Assembly: GCA_949358305.1 (NCBI GenBank)
Contig: OX442315.1
Location: forward strand, 20,922,427-20,982,426
Source: Strigamia acuminata
Taxonomy: Eukaryota > Arthropoda > Chilopoda > Geophilomorpha > Linotaeniidae
Direction of reading: 5' to 3'
Length of the DNA stretch: 60,000 nucleotides
The first letter of the stretch is position 1; every line of letters begins with the position of its first letter. Shown here one piece after another: positions 36,301 through 56,286 of the stretch. The notes beneath the pieces were generated by a model. It had not been told where the DNA came from. It saw nothing but the letters and a program-made list of their open reading frames with translations, and ran no database searches. Made by a program: the position numbers and the translations under genes.

Positions 36301-39300
36301 ATAAACATTTGGAATTATCAACTCGAGTTTTGACGACCCACTATGTGTTTAGAAATCGAACATTTTGAATTTTTGGATTGCAAAATTTTGAACTTTTCTG
36401 ATTTTTTTTTGTTACATGTGGGTTTTTTTACATTAAATTTTATGTTTGTTTATCTGCACATTAGAATTAATGCAGGAGTTTTTACTAATTAATGTAGTGT
36501 TATTTGTTTTATTTTACAGGGTTGGTGGATTATTGATAATTTCATATTGTTTTACAGTTCATTGGGTGCCAAAGTGAAATTTTGATTGAATTTAATTAAT
36601 TAATTAATATTTTTTTCTCTTGGTATGTAAAGATACCAGTTCGTGGTCAGTTGTTGAGAAAAGTGCATTTGTGTGATTTTTTAAAAAGGGAAAAAGAATT
36701 GATTGGGTACATCATTATCATTATGTTTCCGTCTTGTTCATGAAGTTCGATCCCACACACCATCCAAAAAGCATTTTGCAAAATACCGTTTTTCTTCGAT
36801 TCTAAGACTAATTTTAGTACCACCGACAGAAAAACAGCTTTGATTCTAAGTTTCTAGACGTGTTTATATGGGGAAAAATGCGCCTTGGAATCGAAGAAAT
36901 TCAGTAGCGCGATTTTGGTGAAAAAGTGAAAGCGAAATTGTCAGATTAGACCAAGAGTGGATTTTTTTTTGGTTTTCTAATTGGACATAGTGAAAATGGT
37001 AGAAAATGCGAATTATTTGGCTGTGTGTCCAAGTAATTTATGAAATTTGGTTTACATTTTAGATGGCCATCAGTTGGGATATGTGGTGCTGTGCTTCAGT
37101 TTATAATTTTTCAATTTTTCTCTATTCTCTCTTTGTATTTAGCAACAAAAATCGCTGCAACGTCATCAAGCTTTAGTTCTAATGTGCAGGTTAGTGGTTT
37201 ATTTCTTTTTTGTCTGCCCCTAGAGTGGTACCTCTCGGTGACAGAGCTGTATTTTCTTTACCTTGCAGCAAATGCTGAACCTCAGGAACCAAGTTCAACG
37301 CCAGCAGGCTCTGGCTCTCATGTGCAGGTCAGCAAGCCACCTGCCGTTAACGACTGCACAGAACCCGGGCTAATTGATAATCAAATAGACAGAAGAAAAA
37401 GATCTCAATTGGTCGAATTAGTTTGGTGGGGTTTGAAATTGCTTGCTTCTTAAACGATTTCATTCTATCACTTACCGGTATCTATTCATTAAGCTGGGAC
37501 CTGTGCAGTAGTAAATAGTTTTGATGGGAACGGTGGTTACAATTTATTTGGCTATTATCAGGAATTAATATATTTGTAGTAAATTAAATTTGGTGCTGAG
37601 GTTATGTGCAGTTGTCTGATTTTTTTTCCTTCTAACTACGACAGAGTTTGTAATCTGTGATTAATTGCAAGTAAAACCTAATAACTAGCAGCATTCACAA
37701 AGCTGTTTTTATACCTGTGTTTGTTTTGAATTTTGATGTGCTGTCGAGAATGAAAAAAATTAAATTTGTCTATTAGTTGTTTTCGTGAGGACGAAATGTG
37801 CTTGCAATAATATTGACGATTTAAATTTAAAATGTAAAAACACGCTTGAATTTAAACACGACTTGTTGAATGCTTCTATTGGTTTATTCAGATAACTGTT
37901 TCCTGCTGGCTGCTCAATTTCTGTTTGCCTATTTGTAGGGAAATATTGGTATCTGAAAAAGATGATTAAATCTACGAAGAGTGCATGCTTTCTGAATACA
38001 ATTCGGTTCAATATAATTTGGCTAAGATTTATCGACTTCAGTTAAAACTTGCTAACATGTAGATTAGGGCTTCTCAAACTGTGTGATGTAGTTAGTGGAT
38101 TGGTGTTTTTTGTCCCTGTGTGTTGCGAACCAGTAGCATAATTTTACTCCACTAAGCCTTTATACACTTTGCATTTAAACGGTATAAGTGGTGGACCAGC
38201 CGCTTCTTGCTTGCGAACTGGTACCGGTTCGTGTGTTACCACTTTGAGAAGCGCTGTTGTAGATAAATGTATTGCACACACAATGAGAGTTTCATTTGCT
38301 GTTTGAATGCATATATTTATCTACAGATTGGCAAGTTCTAATCTAAAACATGTTATATCTGCTTTATTTATTTATTTATTTATGTTGTACAAGAATTTAT
38401 TATGTACAATCGAAAATAGATTAGCGCGTTGGAAATGCGGTATCACGTTTAGCTTTATTATCTGAAACCAAATGTGTGTTTACTAGTATAAAAATCTATA
38501 TTCTGGTTTATTTTTGCTTAAATTTGCCAGTTTTTATATTGATTACCAAGCCACTGTTAGCAACGGTTGGAGGCTAATGTAGAAACTTGGTTACTTGGCT
38601 GGTGTCTGGAAAGACTCAACTTTGTTTTTGTTAACAAACGTGATACTGCATCTGGAGAAACCGAAGATGGAAGTATTCTTATTTCGAATGCACATATTCA
38701 AATTCGATTGTTTTTTAATTTATTTGGCGTCTGCCGAAAGCTAAATTTAGAATTTTGAAAGCATTTGTGATTGTTTTGCACTTGGGAGTTGAGGTTGAAA
38801 AATGATCTTTTTCGTACGATTTTGCTACAAAATGTTTCAAAACGTTGGCATTATTAACAGGAGTAATCACAAATTATTTTCAGCAATAAATTTATGGGAT
38901 TATCATTTGTAAGCTACATAACTCAATAAACTGCGGAATAATTTATGATTACACTAATTTAGTCTAAATGAAATGAAATGTTGAAAGCATTGCTTCGACA
39001 TCGCCTTCATTTCATTTTAACTACACCCGCTTTTAACTGAATAACTACAACTCGGAACAGATTACAGTTTGAATTGAGGTATTCATTTGCTGCCATTAAT
39101 TCAATAAAGGTGATTATTCGACCGTAACAGACGCAATAAATGTTGCCATTTAATTGAAATAATAGCGGAAAATTGGATACAATAGACCTCGTGTTATTAG
39201 GAACCTCCAAGGGGGAGAAAATAATTGCATAATTACAATTATCCATCGCTCGGCGAATGGGATGTGGTTTCTGGTTCCTAATAACTTGGTTCTACTGTAA

Positions 39301-41715
39301 ATGCTGTCGAGATTGCGCGCACCAGTTGGACTTAGAAGCTGTTGCTCGCAATCTCTTTGAATAAACAATTGAAATAATTGGAAATTTAAATATTAAAGTG
39401 CTTTTCTACGTTGCAGGGTTTACGTTGGCAGCATTAGTTTCGAATTAAAAGAAGACACAATTCGTCAAGCATTTTTACCCTTTGGTCCCATTAAAAGTAT
39501 AAATATGTCATGGGATCCGGTGACGCAGAAGCACAAAGGATTCGCGTTTGTCGAGTACGAAATGCCTGAGGCCGCTCAGTTAGCCCTTGAACAAATGAAC
39601 GGTGTGATGATCGGAGGACGAAACATTAAGGTGGGGATTAATTGTTAGATGGTTTTCGATGTCTCGTACGAGATCGTTTTTCACGATCTGGCACTTGCGG
39701 TCGCATCGGTTTGATGCGATTTGATAAATGAGACGGCCAATCATGAATTGAAATAACTCGCTTGATTTATGCATGATGATTAAATCAAGCAAAATGAGTT
39801 GTTTGAAGCGTCACTTGATTCAATTTGTAGCTGGAAAGGAATACTCAGTAGCGTTTTGGAATTTTAAAGTTTGAAATTTGAACTGAAAAGTTTTAAAAAT
39901 AAAAAAATCTCGAACGAGACCAATGGAAAACAAGAGACTTAGAAAACAAAATATTTGATGGATCGAAATCTTTTGTTTTCACACGAGTCTTTAATTTTGA
40001 AATCTTGTCTGAGGCGTCGCAAACCATCTAATTTAGTAGAAAATTATTAATTTTGGGGTAGAATTCTCTGCAGGTGGGGCGGCCAAGTAATATGCCTCAG
40101 GCACAACCCATTATTGAGCAAATAATGGAAGAAGCGAAGAGTTATAACCGAATCTATGTTGCATCTGTTCATCAGGATTTAAGTGAAGACGATATTAAGA
40201 GGTAAGATTTGGAATTGTTTTTGGAGTTTTGTATTGGTAGTAACGTGATTTGAACTTGCAGTGTATTTGAAGCGTTTGGTAAAATCAAAGCGTGCAAACT
40301 GTCGCCAAGCACGATTCCGGGAAAGCATAAAGGTTACGGGTTCATCGAATACGAGACGACACAAGCTGCACAAGACGCCATCGCATCCATGAACTTGTTT
40401 GACCTTGGAGGACAGTATTTGCGCGTAGGAAAGGCCATAACGCCACCAAACGCATTGAGTACACCCAGTGGAACAAGTAGCATGCCAACAGCCGCCGCTG
40501 TTGCAGCTGCCGCCGCCACCGCTAAGATCCAAGCAATGGACGCAGTTGCAAACAGCGCACTGGTGACGAATTGATTTGGAGGAAAAGATTTGGAATGGTT
40601 TGCTAATTTGCAATTGTTTTCAGGCCTTGACTATGGCAGCGAGTGTAGTTCCAGCTGTGCCTGGAGTAGGGAATAACGTATCTGCTGCCTGCATTCCACC
40701 ACCCGGGCTTGCGATACCTACTTTAGGCTCACCTGGACTCTTGGGTGCCCCAGTTCTACCACAACCAGTGATGGCCGCTACTGCTCCTGGGCTCATCACA
40801 GGTACATCACCGCAAACAGGTACACACAGGCTTAGTTTCACCTGTTGTGTGTCTTGTGAGGTTGCAGTTTGTTTTGTCTTTCTTTATTTGTGTGTTTGTG
40901 TTTAGCTAGTTGAATTTGTTGATGGCGTGATCTGACGTGTTATGATTGAATTTGCTAGGTGTGACTCCAGCACGACCTGCTGCGACCATCCCTCCACCCA
41001 TTGTGGCCACCGGCCTTCCGTTAGTTACGACAACTGCAACCACCACCACCACAACGTCGGCAACCGCAGCCGCAGTAGCGGCGGCGGCGGCGGCTGCCGC
41101 CATCGTGGCCGCGAACGTGAATTCGGCACATAATGCAAAAAATAACGAGGTGCAAGGAGCAGAAGTGGATATGGAGAAAAAATTGCAAGAGGAACAGGAG
41201 CCACAGACTTTACAGCAACAAGAAAATATGTTGATTAAGGGAAGTAACGCGAGGCACATGGTAATGCAAAAGTTACTAAGGAAGACGGAGGTAAGAAATC
41301 GAAACTTCGGATTAAATCACTTGTTTTGAATGAAAGTTGAATTTTAACCAGTCTCGGGTCGTTGTCCTTCGTAATATGGTCGGGGTCGAGGATTTAGACG
41401 ACGACTTGGAAGCAGAAGTTACGGACGAATGCGGGCGGTACGGAAGCGTGAGTCGGGTGATAATTTATCAGGAAAAACAGTCGGAGGACGACGATGCGGA
41501 AATCATTGTCAAGATTTTCGTTGAATTTACACAAAGTGCAGGTAAGTGGCGGTGAAAGCTTTATTGGTCGAAGCTGGTATTGATTGGAAATAATTTTGGT
41601 TTGTAGAAGCGGAAAAGGCGAGAGATGCTTTAAACAATAGGTACTTTGGTGGACGAATAGTTAAGGCCGAAGTCTATGATCAACACATGTTCAATGCTAA
41701 TGATCTGTCGGGTTA
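33314..41715 (+). CDS. PUF60: Poly(U)-binding splicing factor PUF60 / Half-pint
   Basis: PUF60 (Half-pint in flies) helps U2AF recognise 3' splice sites. Exons read: 33314-33361, 33740-33794, optional 33869-33922, 36056-36276, then 37143-37189 or 37269-37327, 39417-39630, 40074-40201, 40262-40562, 40624-40801 (or 40819), 40959-41290, 41352-41541 and 41607-41715. RRM1 starts [22 protein letters not shown]2 starts [17 protein letters not shown]. An Ala-rich linker follows, then the C-terminal UHM ([20 protein letters not shown]...) with its ligand-binding R-x-F in NNRYFGG. The N-terminal [10 protein letters not shown] block is conserved. Linker and RRM sequences are strongly arthropod-like. Three separate splice choices are visible. 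It converges with the ferlin gene. Confidence 0.96.
33923..36055 (+). other. Long intron of PUF60 before the [10 protein letters not shown] exon
   Basis: About 2.1 kb of AT-rich intron with a TTTA microsatellite at about 34000-34016 and homopolymer runs. Small open frames here (34097-34315, 34553-34801, 35530-35748) have no recognisable domain. Confidence 0.6.
36277..37142 (+). other. PUF60 intron with an inverted repeat
   Basis: The intron before the alternative exon pair. The arms tttcttcgattctaag (36791-36806) and cttggaatcgaagaaa (36884-36899) pair with one mismatch, giving a possible stem or small MITE of about 109 bp. Nothing else is recognised. Confidence 0.6.
38065..38256. mobile_element. 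Short hAT-like MITE (192 bp) in a PUF60 intron
   Basis: The left end tagggcttctcaaact and the reverse complement of the right end, cagcgcttctcaaag, form imperfect terminal inverted repeats of the same hAT type as the element at 634-993. The flanks atgtagat and ttgtagat agree at 7 of 8 positions, consistent with an aged 8-bp target duplication. No coding capacity. Confidence 0.8.
39180..39297. mobile_element. Pogo/Tigger-like MITE (118 bp) with TA target duplication
   Basis: The ends CAATAGACCTCGTG and, inverted, CAGTAGAACCAAG both continue into ttattaggaacc, giving inverted repeats of about 25 bp with mismatches. TA dinucleotides flank both ends, as expected for Tc1/mariner-pogo insertions. 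It lies 120 bp upstream of the RRM1 exon of PUF60. Confidence 0.8.
39645..40034. repeat. Possible MITE with short inverted ends and internal hairpin
   Basis: The ends ttagatggttt and aaaccatctaa are inverted copies about 390 bp apart, filling most of the intron between two RRM1-region exons of PUF60. Inside, aactcgcttgattta and taaatcaag...gagtt form a further hairpin (about 39753-39800). No clear target duplication was found. Confidence 0.45.
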
Positions 41716-42074
41716 AACACTTTTTTTGTACATAAAGTCTTAATCAATTAACACAGAATGCATGTGTATCATTCGAAGGCAGAAACGGACGTGAAACATA
41801 GTGTGCGAGTAAACAATAATCTTGTTAAATAGGGGGGAAATAGCTTTGGTGGTACATATAAATATAATAATAATAATGAAATCCCATATTTCAAAATTCA
41901 CTTGTCTCGAGTGATTTCACTGTCGTTTTGTCTATAGAAAGCCAATCAGTTTTGTCATTTTCTTGAATTGATGTTTTGAGTTTTCCGTCGAGGTGTACAG
42001 ATTATTAATTAAAAGTATTTTTTAAGTAATGACTAACGAATGATGTAAGGCGATGTTTTAAGGTAATTTTTAAT
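41716..42074. other. 3' region between convergent PUF60 and ferlin
   Basis: 359 bp of AT-rich DNA between the two stop codons that must hold both 3' UTRs. No other feature is recognised. Confidence 0.5.
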
Positions 42075-51274
<9,200 letters not shown>

Positions 51275-52822
51275 TGCCACAGTAAGAATACTGTAGGTTT
51301 AGATGGAAAAAAAATCCAAAAGCATCCGTTTGTGTTGAACTATATCATTTGGTGCATGTATGCCAACAGGTCACTTCATTCTATTGCGTGGCAGATAGAC
51401 AAGTGGTATTTGCGCTAATATATCATTGACCACATTTGCCAGATGGTTTTAAATGTATATTCTTTGGGTTTTTAGCTGTTGGTTGTAATAAACGGTGCTT
51501 CAGATGTGCAACTACGGTTTTAAAATCTTAATTCAAATACTTTAAAATTCTCGATTTTATTTATCAGTAACGAAATTATTTTAACCAAATCTTTATTTAA
51601 GCAAAGGGAATTTATGTCTAACGGGTGCTTAAAATGATCCTTTCACAGAAATTTAATCTGCTTCTACGGCTAATTACCATCAAACACAGAAGACAGAAGT
51701 GGAAAATCATATACTGTAGAAGACTTGAAGATAAACCCGGAGACGATCGTCTAGCGTGGTGTAACTGGTGTAAAAATTACTAGCGGTAGATGAGTAATTC
51801 CGTTGTACATTTGATGAATTTTTCCAAAACTGCAGCCAAATCCATTTAGCAAACAAGGAGCTCATCAGGAAAACTCATCTAGTCTACTCGGCAATGCACA
51901 TGTTGAAAAACAAACTTCAAAATGAGAAGGAGTAAATAGGTTAATGAAACATTCGTCGATGATGATGGTTATTTACATAGAAAATTTAAAAAACAAAAAG
52001 TGAAATTTCAATGGAAAAAAGTGAAAATTCAATGGAAAAAAGTGAAAGTTCAATGGAAAAAAGTGAAATTTCAATGAAAATATGGTTAACAATTGTAATG
52101 ATAGCCACCCTCGATTAAGGCTCAGGATGCCCATTTTGAATAAGAGCTACGGCTCTTACTCGAGAAAATAAGGTATTATCGAGTCGATATCAACAAGTAT
52201 TTATATAAATTTTAAGATAAAAACCATTAATAAAAATAAAATCACGTTCAAAAAAATTTAACTAAGCCAACTTTTCAACAATAGATCAAGCAGAAATTTG
52301 TTATTCAACATCAATAGAAAAATTCAAACACAATAAAAATGAATAATAATTGTCGCAACTAATTTATCAAAATCATCAGGAAAAATTAATTAACATTTAG
52401 AAATTTGATTAATTTAAATTAAGTGTATTGAGAAACACTAACATCATAATTCATCGGTTATTGTATTGCTGTTGACGGTTTTAACTAAAATAACCACGAA
52501 AAATGAGTATTACATCCCAATTCCCAAACAAATAATTTAACACAAACCCGTGACTACTTAGAATTCATAAATTTTAATACAAATTTTCTAATTTAAAGTT
52601 TAAATTAAATCATTACCAGAGCATCGAAACAAGACGTACTCGACGATGGAATAGAAAATAATTGAGAAAGACAAAATCAGATATGTCTAATCAACCGTAT
52701 AAAAAGTTAAGAATTATTTATTAAAAACAATCAATTTCATTCACAGGAGAACATCAACAACGAAAATAAAGGAACGATTCAAGCAAAGAAACTCAAACTC
52801 AACGATCTCATCGAGTGAACAA
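51275..52822. other. Intergenic region between ferlin and geminin A, with geminin-like remnant and tandem repeat
   Basis: Contains the ferlin promoter next to 51274. A stretch at 51495-51570 resembles the 3' flank of geminin copy B (54855-54925), and a short match to B's last coding exon lies at 51653-51672. A 21-bp tandem repeat lies near 52000. No gene is recognised. Confidence 0.55.
51998..52078. repeat. Tandem repeat, 21-bp unit, almost four copies
   Basis: The unit gtgaaatttcaatggaaaa plus two further A is repeated three times in full and a fourth time in part, with only one or two changes per copy. Open to the eye at 51998-52078. Confidence 0.9.
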
Positions 52823-53803
52823 CTATCCTCCAAGTTGCTGGCAAGAGGCTAAATCTACTTCATCTACTTCATCATCATTCAGATAGTCAGATATTTTCTA
52901 GCAATAAAAATACAAAATAAATAAAATGGTCTTGCAACTCCACAATTTAAATTACTTTAAGTATTTCTTCCAACAGGTCAGTTCGGTTAGCCATGTTTTT
53001 CATCTTGACAAGTTCGGTTTTCATAATACTAATATGTTCGTATAACTGTTTAAAAGCAATAAATAGAAATAAACAAATGTAACGCCACAACAAATTATAA
53101 TTGTTACTTCTTCATTTTCTTTTGCAGTTTCCTCGATGGCAAGTTGTCGTTTCTCGGCTATTTCCTTCCAATAACCTGGAGGAATAATTCCTATAAAATT
53201 ATATTTAGTTTATAATAGCAATTCTAGAGTCAGATAAAGTTTTTATTATTATTATAGTAACTTACCATGAACGATAAAATCATAGTCTTCGTCATTCGTT
53301 TTCTTCGTTTTATCTATAACTTTTTTATCTCCGGACAACTCATGTTTAATATTTTCCTTATCCTGTACTGGCGTTGCCTTCGACTAACAAGAATATTTTT
53401 AAAAATCTCATTAGCATTGTTATAAAACTTTTCAATTATCATGGCAACTTACCGATGGTTTAGGTTTTTTGTTCTTTCCGCCTTTTTTAACTCCGGACAA
53501 CTCATGTTTAATATTTTCCTTATCCTGTACTGGCGTTGCCTTCGACTAAGAAGAATATTTTTAAAAATCTCATTAGCATTGTTGTATAACTTTTCAATTA
53601 TCATGACAACTTACCGCTTGTCCACGTTTTTTGTTCGTTACGCCTAAACGTTTAGAATTGTCAGCCGTGTTTATTGTTTGTATTGTTCGCATTGCGCGGG
53701 ATTTATTCTATAAATAAATAAGAGAGGAAATGATAGTATATTAAATTAAATATTCAGTGTAATTAATTGAGAAGTGAGATAAACATACCGCTGGAGCATT
53801 CAT
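52823..53803 (-). CDS. GMNN: Geminin (copy A) with duplicated KEN-box exon
   Basis: Geminin binds CDT1 and blocks relicensing of replication origins; APC/C destroys it at mitotic exit. Seven exons: 53789-53803 (MNAPA), 53615-53707, 53453-53545, 53266-53383, 53108-53190, 52956-53045 and 52823-52897, giving 188 residues in a continuous frame. Exons 3 and 4 both start with the same 18 residues, SKATPVQDKENIKHELSG, each with a KEN motif that parallels IKENIK near the human N-terminus. DYDFIVHG|IIPPGYWKEIAEKRQLAIEE is the geminin signature (human [22 protein letters not shown]), and TAKENEE|LYEHI continues the coiled coil at human length. An E2F-like TTCCCGCC lies 31-38 bp upstream of the start. 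A canonical RxxL destruction box is not evident. Confidence 0.88.
53329..53615. repeat. Tandem duplication of about 125 bp (162-bp period) within geminin A
   Basis: 53329-53453 and 53491-53615 are nearly identical over about 125 bp, starting ctccggacaactcatg. They include the coding part (KEN motif), the splice acceptor, the intron and the donor of the next upstream exon. Only a few differences are seen (for example actaacaag against actaagaag), so the event is recent or the copies are kept alike by conversion. Confidence 0.93.
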
Positions 53804-53833
53804 GGTGTCGTGTAATGTTGATATGATATGATA

Positions 53834-53841
53834 TTCCCGCC
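53834..53841 (-). promoter_or_regulatory. E2F-like site upstream of geminin A
   Basis: TTCCCGCC on the plus strand (GGCGGGAA on the gene strand) matches the E2F consensus and sits 31-38 bp upstream of the start codon. Geminin is an established E2F target in vertebrates. A counterpart is conserved in copy B (55945-55956). Confidence 0.65.
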
Positions 53842-55075
53842 AAGGTTGAAACTTGTTTTAAATACCTTGGTAAAACGAAAAGGTGGTCCAACCACCGCTA
53901 CTTCGGAAGTGAAAAAAAACCGAAACGTCAAATCCAAGGCGAACAGTAACTATAATAACAAATAAAAAATAAAATGAAAATAAATCGGAAGCATTATCAC
54001 TAGACACCCGATATTTATGCAAAATAAAATTTGTTTTATGTGCATAAAATATGCATTAAAAATTGTATTTTATGCAAAATAAAAATAAAAATATGCAAAA
54101 TAAAAAAATTTATTCGATTGATGTAAATGAATTTTAATTAGTAATTACAATTCATTTTTTTCTATTTTTTCTATTTTTTATTTGTTCATTTTTTAAAACT
54201 TTTTCCAGACACTAATTTAGCGACTTCCCCTGGTGTCTGTTTTGGCGAAGTCCTCAGTTTTCCGAATGCAAGCATACGTACACGATACGTGTCTTTTAAA
54301 AAAAGGCAAAAATTGATATGTACATATTACATATCGTTAAAAAAAAGACACAAATCGCCGTTTTTTTCCGGAAAAATGGCGATTTATGCATTTATTTTTG
54401 ATTTTCGGAAAATTTTTGGCCAATTTCGGCTTTTTATTCAATAAAAATAATTCCTATGCATTTATACATTTACCCTAATTATCACCAATGATAAAAAGTC
54501 AGAATTATTTGAACATTCAATTTGTTACTCTATTGGCAACATTTACAATAATTTGAAGCAAATTATTATTACAATTTTAAAATTGGAAGTAGAAAACGGA
54601 TAAGAATTTTTTTTTAAATAAATGAAAGAATTGCAGCCTTGTGTATTGAAAAATAAAACGTAATAAACTCATACTATTCTGTTTATTTTTGTCCTAAAAA
54701 TTAATCACCTTCTAAGTTTTAAGTTTTCTCATTTCCAGTTTAGTTCTTTAGTTCCACAGTACCACAGTATACTGTGTTTACTACTTGATGTACGGTAATA
54801 AAACTTTTAGTTACCAGTATTAGTTATAACCAAAGACTATAGTTTTACAGACAACTATCGTTTTAAAATATTAATTCAAATATTTTAAAGTATTCGATTT
54901 TATTTATTATTAACGAAAATGTTTATAAAATAATTTTTGATCTACTATGAAAAATGAACATAATGAGAATTTATTTAATTTTTTTTTTAGTTTTATAAAT
55001 TAGCTCGCGACAAAACAGCACAGCAGCAAAATTTTAAAACTCGACTAAAAATAATACTCCACATTTGAAAATAAT
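53842..55075. other. Intergenic region between the geminin copies
   Basis: Very AT-rich. Several copies of tatgcaaaataaaa lie at 54010-54110, and 54001-54480 could be a decayed element, but no convincing terminal repeats or target duplication were found. No gene is recognised. Confidence 0.4.
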
Positions 55076-55938
55076 TTAATCTGCTTCTTCGGCTTCATCA
55101 CTGGACTTTTCTTCCAATATTTCCTAACAATTAAAATAAAAAATAAATAAAATGGTCTTGCCAGAAATTACACGATTTAAATTACTGTAAGCTTTTCTTC
55201 CAATAGTTCGACCCGCTGAGCCATTTTTTTCAACTTCACGTTTTCAGTTTGCAGAAGATCCATCATTTCGTGCAACTTTTTTCAAATAAAGAAATTGAAA
55301 TGAATACATATTCGCATCACAGGAAATGATTAATTGTTACTTCTTCGAGTTCAAGCCTTTGTGTTTCGGCTAATTGCTTCCAATAAATGGGCGGAATAGT
55401 TTCTGTAAAAAAATTATTTTAGTTCATAAATGACAACTCTAGAAACGGATTCACTAAGAAGTAAGCTACAGATATTTTGTTATTAAAAAATAAACTTTAA
55501 CACTTGCATTTCATCGTGGATGCAAGAATATTATACTATTACTTCGTGAATATTCCAAACTTTTTTTTTATTAATATAATTACGTACTGTTAACCATTAA
55601 ATCATAGGCCTCGCCCTCGTCATTCGCTTTCTTCGTTTCATCTGTAATTTTTTTTTTCTGGTCCCCCATATGTTTAATATTTTCCTTATGCCTTCGACTA
55701 CAAAGAATATTTTTAAAATCTCAGAATTTTGTCCCGTTTCAATTGTTAGACAATTTAACTGATCGTTCACGTTTTTTTCTCTTTCCGCCTATAAGTTTTG
55801 GATTGAAGCTACCGGTATGTTTGTTGTTCGTATTGTTTACATTCTACAAATAAATATGAAAAAAAAAATATATTAAATTAGATATTCAATACACAATTAA
55901 CTGAGAAAACATACCGCTGAAGCATTCACGATGTCATG
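55076..55938 (-). pseudogene. Geminin copy B: start codon and KEN frame lost, coiled coil open
   Basis: A tandem paralogue of geminin A with the same exon order. The position of A's ATG reads GTG here (GTG AAT GCT TCA GCG), with an in-frame stop further upstream and no other ATG. The donor of the second exon is weakened (gttaaa). The KEN exon (to 55697) lacks 14 nt relative to A, so the inherited frame runs into TAA at once. From an internal ATG at 55669 a 93-residue frame stays open through 55588-55669, 55341-55402, 55186-55275 and 55076-55123. It encodes EAYDLMVN, TIPPIYWKQLAETQRLELEE and LHEMMDLLQTENVKLKKMAQ and ends EILEEKSSDEAEEAD. It could be a decaying gene or a shortened protein of the coil alone. 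A third-codon test and transcripts would decide. Confidence 0.7.
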
Positions 55939-55944
55939 TTGAGA

Positions 55945-55956
55945 TTCCCGCGCAAA
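55945..55956 (-). promoter_or_regulatory. E2F-like site upstream of geminin B, shared with AP5B1
   Basis: TTCCCGCGCAAA on the plus strand (TTTGCGCGGGAA on the gene strand) fits the E2F consensus. It occupies the position corresponding to the E2F-like site of copy A, within homologous flanking sequence. It also lies in the divergent region ahead of AP5B1. Confidence 0.6.
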
Positions 55957-56286
55957 CGAATAATGCGGTAAAAAGAAATGGTGATCCAACTACACAAAAT
56001 CAAAATCAAAATTTTAAAATTAGCGTTAGAAAACTAAACTGATAAAAAAAAACTTTTAAAATACATTAAAGAATTGGTGCCCTGTGTATTTTTTAAAGAA
56101 GGAAACGTAAAAACTCATATTATTTTCGTCCTCAAAATTAATCACCGCCTACGTTTTAAGTTTTCTCATTCCAGTTTACTTGATGTAAATAAAACCAGGT
56201 TTTATAAAATCTCGAGTATAAGATTAAACGCGCCAGGAAAGATTAATCACAAGTTGAGTGGAAAAGGGAGCACTTACTTTTTCGGG

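Larger units (their letters stand above)
37328..39416 (+). other. PUF60 intron hosting two small DNA elements
   Basis: About 2.1 kb between the alternative exon pair and RRM1. It carries a hAT-like MITE (38065-38256), a TTTA microsatellite (about 38365-38385) and a pogo/Tigger-like MITE (39180-39297). Open frames inside have no recognisable domain. Confidence 0.65.

Noticed and set aside
54001-54480. Possible DNA transposon with tatgca motifs at both ends
   Set aside because: Terminal repeats are weak and AT-rich, and no target duplication was found.
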